From Pseudomonas inefficax (GTDB taxonomy: Bacteria; Pseudomonadota; Gammaproteobacteria; Pseudomonadales; Pseudomonadaceae), in assembly GCF_900277125.1 (NCBI RefSeq), contig NZ_OPYN01000232.1, positions 1-64,000 of the forward strand: a stretch of DNA of 64,000 bases, in the 5' to 3' direction. How positions within the stretch are numbered: position 1 is the first letter of the stretch; each line of letters starts with the position of its first letter. A model generated the notes under the pieces. It worked only from the letters and a program-made list of their open reading frames with translations. It ran no database searches and was not told where the DNA came from. Below, piece after piece: positions 59,838 through 64,000 of this stretch. A program made the position numbers and the translations under genes.

Positions 59838-62411
59838 TCAGGCGCCGACGAGTGCCGGTTGGCCTTCATTCTCCGGGTGCAACGGCAACAGCGGCGAATG
59901 CGGGTCGTTCTTGATCGATGCGCGCCACACGTTGATCCATTCCGCATTGTGCTCGGCCCAGACCTGCTCGTGCAGGCGGGTCAGCGCCACCGGGTCGCTG
60001 AGCAGGGCCAGGCGGGTATTGAGGTCCAGCCCTTGCGGCCCGACCTCCATCGCCTTGGCCACGCGCTCCACGCGCAGTGCCTCGATCGGTGCCGCCTGAC
60101 CATGACGGGCAGTGGCCATGGCGCAGGCCAGGGCGTTCTGCCGCGGGTCGACCACAGCCCGCACGAAGCCGTCATGCAGGGCATGCCAGCGGTTTTCGTG
60201 GGTGTACTGGTCGGTAGCCAGCAGCTCTGGCGGAGTGGCGTATTCCTCGGGGATGAGGAACAGCTTCTCGTCCTTGGCCGCCAGGCCCAGGCGGGTGCGG
60301 CTGGAAATCACCGATACCGGGATCGACAGCACCAGCGAACCGACGATCGGCGCCAGCCACCACAGGAAGCTCGGGTTCAGCCAGGCCACCAGCGCCGCCC
60401 AGGCAAGGCCCAGCAGGGTCTGCGGGCCATGCCGGCGCACCGCTTCACCCCACGGCGTGGAGTCATCGTCACGCTGCGGCGAGTTCCAGGTCGCGGCCCA
60501 GCCGAGGAAGGCGGCCAGTACGAAACGGGTGTGGAAAATCATGCGCACCGGTGCCAGCAGCATGGAGAACAGCATTTCCATCAGCATCGACAGGGTGACC
60601 TTGATGCGCCCGCCAAACTCGGTCGCGCCCTTCGCCCAGATGAGGATGACGCTGAGCAGCTTGGGCAGGAACAGCAGCACGATGGTGGTGGAGAACAGCG
60701 CCACGGCTTTTTCCGGGTGCCACTGCGGCCACAGTGGGTAGAGCTGGTACGGCTCGATGAAATACTGCGGCTCCATCAGCGTGTTGGTCGCCAGCAGTGC
60801 GGTCGACAGCACCAGGAACAGGAACCACAGCGGCGCCGACAGGTACGACATGACCCCGGTGAGGAATACCGCGCGGTGCACCGGGTGCATGCCCTTGACC
60901 AGGAACAGGCGGAAGTTCATCAGGTTGCCATGGCACCAGCGGCGGTCGCGCTTGAGCTCGTCGAGCAGGTTCGGCGGCAGTTCTTCATAGCTGCCCGGCA
61001 GGTCGTAGGCGATCCACACGCCCCAGCCGGCACGGCGCATCAGCGCGGCTTCGACAAAGTCGTGCGACAGAATGGCACCGGCGAACGCACCCTTGCCCGG
61101 CAACGGCGCCAAGGCGCAGTGCTCGATGAACGGCTTCATGCGGATGATCGCGTTGTGGCCCCAGTAGTGCGACTCGCCCAGCTGCCAGAAGTGCAGGCCA
61201 GCGGTGAACAGCGGGCCGTACACGCGGGTGGCGAACTGCTGCATGCGCGCATACAAGGTATCCATGCCCGAGGCTTTCGGCCCGGTCTGGATGATGCCGG
61301 CGTCCGGGTTGGCCTCCATCAGGCGCACCAGGCTGCTCAGGCATTCGCCGCTCATGACGCTGTCGGCGTCGAGCACGACCATGTACTTGTACTCGCCGCC
61401 CCAGCGACGGCAGAAGTCGTCGAGGTTGCCGCTCTTGCGCTTCACCCGGCGCCGGCGGCGGCGGTAGAAGATGCGGCCGAAGCCTTTGGTTTCACGGCAT
61501 ACGTCCAGCCAGGCCTGTTGCTCGGCAACGGCGATGTCGGTGTCGTTGGTGTCGCTGAGCACGAAGAAGTCGAAGCGATCGAGGTTGCCGCTGGCGGCCA
61601 CCGACTCGAACGTTGCGCGCAGGCCGGCGAACACCCGCGGTACGTCTTCGTTGCAGATAGGCATCACCAGCGCGGTACGCGCCTCGGGCGCGATCGGCTC
61701 GTTGCCCGCACTGCTACCCGAAATCTTGTACTTGTCGCGCCCGGTGAGCAGCTCGAGGAAGCCCATCAGTGCGGTCCAGAAGCCCGCCGATACCCAGCAG
61801 AACAGGATGCCGAAGAGGATCAGGATGGATGTCTGCAGGGCATACGGCCAAACCTGCACCACGGTGTCCCACAGCGGCTGGTTGACGACTTCGTCCAAGT
61901 CCACGAACGACCAGCCCTGGTAAGGCAGGATGCCCTTCATGTACCAGCCGGCAACGATGGTCTGGCCGATCATCAGCGCCAGCAGGATATAACGGCGGAT
62001 CGAGCCGACCGTACGCCAGCGAGCTGGCGGCAACTCGCGCTTGGGCGGCTGCGGGGCGTTGGTGCGGCCGGTCATGCGCCGCCACATGCGGATAAGCACG
62101 TTGGTGCGCCACGGCTCGGGCACGACCTTGGTACGCTTGATCGGCGGGGCGATCTTCAGGCACAGGCGGCCGCTGCCGTCGACGCCGAGCATTTCGGCGT
62201 CTTCCAGCTCGGCGGCGCTGCCTACGGTCAGGCGTGGGCCCACCGAGGCCTGCACGGCCTCGGCAGAGCTGGCGGCCGGGTTGGCCGCCAGGCGTTGGTG
62301 CAGCTCACTGAATGACGTGCAGCTGGCGAGTTCCGCCCGTTGCTCGTCGCTCAGTGGTAGGTGGGCCAGGTACTCGCGAAGCGATTCCGGCCTTGCGCTT
62401 GAGTTACTCAT
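59838..62411 (-). CDS. opgH (mdoH): Glucan glucosyltransferase for osmoregulated periplasmic glucans
   Basis: An 857-residue inner-membrane GT2 glycosyltransferase that polymerises UDP-glucose into the beta-1,2 backbone of osmoregulated periplasmic glucans and secretes it. Membrane helices near 145-230 precede the cytosolic GT domain (VMPICNEDVPRVFAGL; YMVVLDADSVMSG with the DxD motif; WGHNAIIRMKPF; LSHDFVEAALM; RDRRWCHGNLMNF, the R-x-x-R-W motif). C-terminal helices follow. Its start overlaps the end of opgG by eight bases, so the pair is cotranscribed and translationally coupled. Confidence 0.96.
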   Translation of the reverse strand: MSNSSARPESLREYLAHLPLSDEQRAELASCTSFSELHQRLAANPAASSAEAVQASVGPRLTVGSAAELEDAEMLGVDGSGRLCLKIAPPIKRTKVVPEPWRTNVLIRMWRRMTGRTNAPQPPKRELPPARWRTVGSIRRYILLALMIGQTIVAGWYMKGILPYQGWSFVDLDEVVNQPLWDTVVQVWPYALQTSILILFGILFCWVSAGFWTALMGFLELLTGRDKYKISGSSAGNEPIAPEARTALVMPICNEDVPRVFAGLRATFESVAASGNLDRFDFFVLSDTNDTDIAVAEQQAWLDVCRETKGFGRIFYRRRRRRVKRKSGNLDDFCRRWGGEYKYMVVLDADSVMSGECLSSLVRLMEANPDAGIIQTGPKASGMDTLYARMQQFATRVYGPLFTAGLHFWQLGESHYWGHNAIIRMKPFIEHCALAPLPGKGAFAGAILSHDFVEAALMRRAGWGVWIAYDLPGSYEELPPNLLDELKRDRRWCHGNLMNFRLFLVKGMHPVHRAVFLTGVMSYLSAPLWFLFLVLSTALLATNTLMEPQYFIEPYQLYPLWPQWHPEKAVALFSTTIVLLFLPKLLSVILIWAKGATEFGGRIKVTLSMLMEMLFSMLLAPVRMIFHTRFVLAAFLGWAATWNSPQRDDDSTPWGEAVRRHGPQTLLGLAWAALVAWLNPSFLWWLAPIVGSLVLSIPVSVISSRTRLGLAAKDEKLFLIPEEYATPPELLATDQYTHENRWHALHDGFVRAVVDPRQNALACAMATARHGQAAPIEALRVERVAKAMEVGPQGLDLNTRLALLSDPVALTRLHEQVWAEHNAEWINVWRASIKNDPHSPLLPLHPENEGQPALVGA

Positions 62412-64000
62412 CGGCAGGCAACTGATAGCTCCAGGTCTCGGTCAGCACCTTCTCGGTGGTGGCCGGGGTCCCGTTGGTGGGCGCCGCATCGGCGGCAGGT
62501 TGTTCGGCCTTGGCGGCTTTCTCGGCCTTGGCTTGCTTGGCAGCAGCCTTGTCCTGCTTGGCGTCCTTGGCAGGCTTGGCGGCTTCGACCGGCACATCAC
62601 GCACCAGGGCGGCACGCATTTCGGTCGATTTGTTGGCTTCCTTCACCTTCAAACGCAGGGTCAGGCGCCAGCCCTTGGTCTCAGGGTTATAGCGCAGGTT
62701 GTTCTCGACCACCTCGGCGTTGTCGCCCACGCTGATCTGGCTGCGCACGGCGGAGTCTTCCGGCAGGGCGGCCAGTGCCGGGCCAGCGAAGTCGACCAGG
62801 AAGGCCACGCTGCCGTCTGGTTGGCGGATCAGGTTGGACTGCTTGACGTCGCCGGTGGAACGCAGGGTCTGCTTGACCCAGCCCAGCTCGGGAGCCTGGA
62901 ACTTCGGCTCGTCGATGGTCCAGTGCAGGCGATAGGCGTACTCGAATGGCTTGCCTGGCTCAGGCAGCTTTTCCGGGCTCCAGAAGGCCACGATGTTGTC
63001 GTTGGTCTCGTCGGCAGTCGGGATTTCGACCAGGTCGACAGTGCCCTTGCCCCAGTCACCCTTCGGCTCGATCCAGGCGCTCGGGCGCTTCTGGTAGTTG
63101 TCATCGAGGTCTTCATAATCGCTGAAGGCACGCTGGCGCTGCATCAGGCCGAAACCTCGCGGGTTCTCGACGCTGAAATTGCTCACGGCCAGGTGTTTCG
63201 GGTTGTTCAGCGGGCGCCACAGCCACTCGCCGTTGCCGGCATGGATCGACAGGCCTTCGGAATCGTGCAGGGCCGGGCGGTAGTTGAGGACCTTGGACGG
63301 CTGGTTGGGGCCGAACAGGTACATGCTGGTCAGTGGGGCGATGCCCAGGCGGCTGACATGGTCACGCAGGAATACGCGGGACTGCACATCGACCACGGTG
63401 TCGTTGCCAGGGCGCAGGGTCAGCTTGTACGCGCCGGTGGAGCGCGGCGAGTCCAGCAGGGCGTAGATGACCAGATGCTTGTCGGCCGGCTTGGGCTTCT
63501 CGACCCAGAACTCGGTGAAGCGCGGGAATTCCTCGCCCGACGGCAGTGCGGTATCGATGGCCAGGCCACGGGCAGACAGGCCATATACATGGCCCTTGCC
63601 GACCACGCGGAAGTAGCTGGCGCCAAGCAGGGTCATGATCTCGTCCTGCTTGTCGGCCTTGTTGATCGGGTAAAGCACGCGGAAACCGGCGTAACCCAGG
63701 TTCTTGGTGGTTTCCGGGTCGTGCGGCACGTCACCGAACTCGAAACGGTTCGGGTCGTACTTGATTTCCTCGACCTTGGTGGCGGTGACCTGGTTGATCT
63801 TCACCGGCGTGTCGAAGTGCATGCCCTGGTGATAGAACGACAGCTTGAACGGGGTCTTGTCCTTGGCCCACTCGGCCTTTTCCTGCAGGAAGTGAATCTT
63901 CTGGTAGTCCGCGAACTTCATGTCGCGGAATACGGCCGGCAGGTTGCTTTTCGGTGCTTCGTACTTCTGGCCGGCCAGATCCTTTGCCTTGGCTGCAACA
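62404..64000 (-). CDS. opgG (mdoG): Periplasmic glucan biosynthesis protein (5' end outside window)
   Basis: The gene enters from the right edge; about 531 codons are present. Residues visible at the edge read VAAKAKDLAGQKY, then NLPAVFRDMKFADYQKIHF, the start of the mature OpgG region, so only the signal peptide and the first residues are missing. LLGASYFRVVGKGHVYGLSARGLAIDTAL, SMYLFGPNQPSKV and NPRGFGLMQRQRAF are OpgG signatures. The C-terminal tail, after about KPAKDAKQDKAAAKQAKAEKAAKAE, is an Ala/Lys-rich extension absent from the E. coli protein. It acts with OpgH. Confidence 0.95.
   Translation of the reverse strand, partial: VAAKAKDLAGQKYEAPKSNLPAVFRDMKFADYQKIHFLQEKAEWAKDKTPFKLSFYHQGMHFDTPVKINQVTATKVEEIKYDPNRFEFGDVPHDPETTKNLGYAGFRVLYPINKADKQDEIMTLLGASYFRVVGKGHVYGLSARGLAIDTALPSGEEFPRFTEFWVEKPKPADKHLVIYALLDSPRSTGAYKLTLRPGNDTVVDVQSRVFLRDHVSRLGIAPLTSMYLFGPNQPSKVLNYRPALHDSEGLSIHAGNGEWLWRPLNNPKHLAVSNFSVENPRGFGLMQRQRAFSDYEDLDDNYQKRPSAWIEPKGDWGKGTVDLVEIPTADETNDNIVAFWSPEKLPEPGKPFEYAYRLHWTIDEPKFQAPELGWVKQTLRSTGDVKQSNLIRQPDGSVAFLVDFAGPALAALPEDSAVRSQISVGDNAEVVENNLRYNPETKGWRLTLRLKVKEANKSTEMRAALVRDVPVEAAKPAKDAKQDKAAAKQAKAEKAAKAEQPAADAAPTNGTPATTEKVLTETWSYQLPADE

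Noticed and set aside
59829..62315. Long plus-strand open frame antisense to opgH
   Set aside because: Same artefact. The minus strand has all OpgH motifs, while the plus frame has low-complexity Arg/Gln/His composition.

Overview
The window is high-GC chromosomal DNA from a fluorescent Pseudomonas, most likely of the Pseudomonas putida group. Gene content and order (ahcY-metF, bioA, a pil/chp chemosensory cluster, gshB-tonB, yqgE-ruvX-pyrR-pyrB-pyrC', hslVU, the two-synthase phaC1-phaZ-phaC2-phaD / phaI-phaF polyhydroxyalkanoate cluster, ubiE-ubiJ-ubiB, hisIE-tatABC, opgGH) and the many P. putida-type REP doublets support this. It is mostly core genome. There is no rRNA, tRNA, CRISPR array, prophage or insertion sequence. 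The clearest accessory-looking gene is a 1576-residue toxin-like ORF at 41441-46171.

Layout: 1-7 kb holds a truncated MAPEG gene, an EamA transporter, a cation/proton antiporter, an acyl-CoA thioesterase, the S-adenosylhomocysteine (SAH) recycling unit (sigma-70 promoter, SAH riboswitch, ahcY, terminator, metF) and an unassigned glycosyltransferase-like gene. 7-17 kb holds a periplasmic binding protein, an RhlE-type helicase, a yceI/cytochrome b561 pair, a secreted flavin amine oxidase with a repetitive tail, bioA, rsmE and a hemolysin III homologue. 17-26 kb is the type IV pilus chemosensory operon (pilG-pilH-pilI-pilJ-chpA-chpC, minus strand) without the adaptation enzymes. 26-34 kb holds gshB, a TonB homologue, the pyrimidine operon with a catalytically dead dihydroorotase homologue, and hslVU behind a near-consensus sigma-32 promoter. 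34-46 kb is the medium-chain-length PHA cluster, with the large toxin-like gene between phaI and a small PHA-system gene. 46-53 kb holds ubiquinone genes, hisIE, tatABC and a second RsmE-family gene. 53-60 kb holds two paralogous chemoreceptor genes with FliA-type promoters and a polar amino-acid ABC transporter. 60-64 kb is opgGH (osmoregulated periplasmic glucan synthesis), with opgG cut by the window end.

How genes work together: AhcY removes SAH and feeds homocysteine to methionine synthesis, and MetF supplies 5-methyl-THF for the same step. PhaC1/PhaC2 polymerise and PhaZ depolymerises PHA, PhaF/PhaI coat the granule, and PhaD activates the cluster. PilG/PilH/PilI/PilJ/ChpA/ChpC form one phosphorelay. 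UbiE/UbiJ/UbiB act in ubiquinone synthesis. TatABC forms the twin-arginine translocon.

Seventeen REP-type palindromic structures occupy intergenic spaces, mostly at 3' ends. They fall into three sequence families, and some doublets share conserved spacers. No intergenic stretch exceeds 300 bases.
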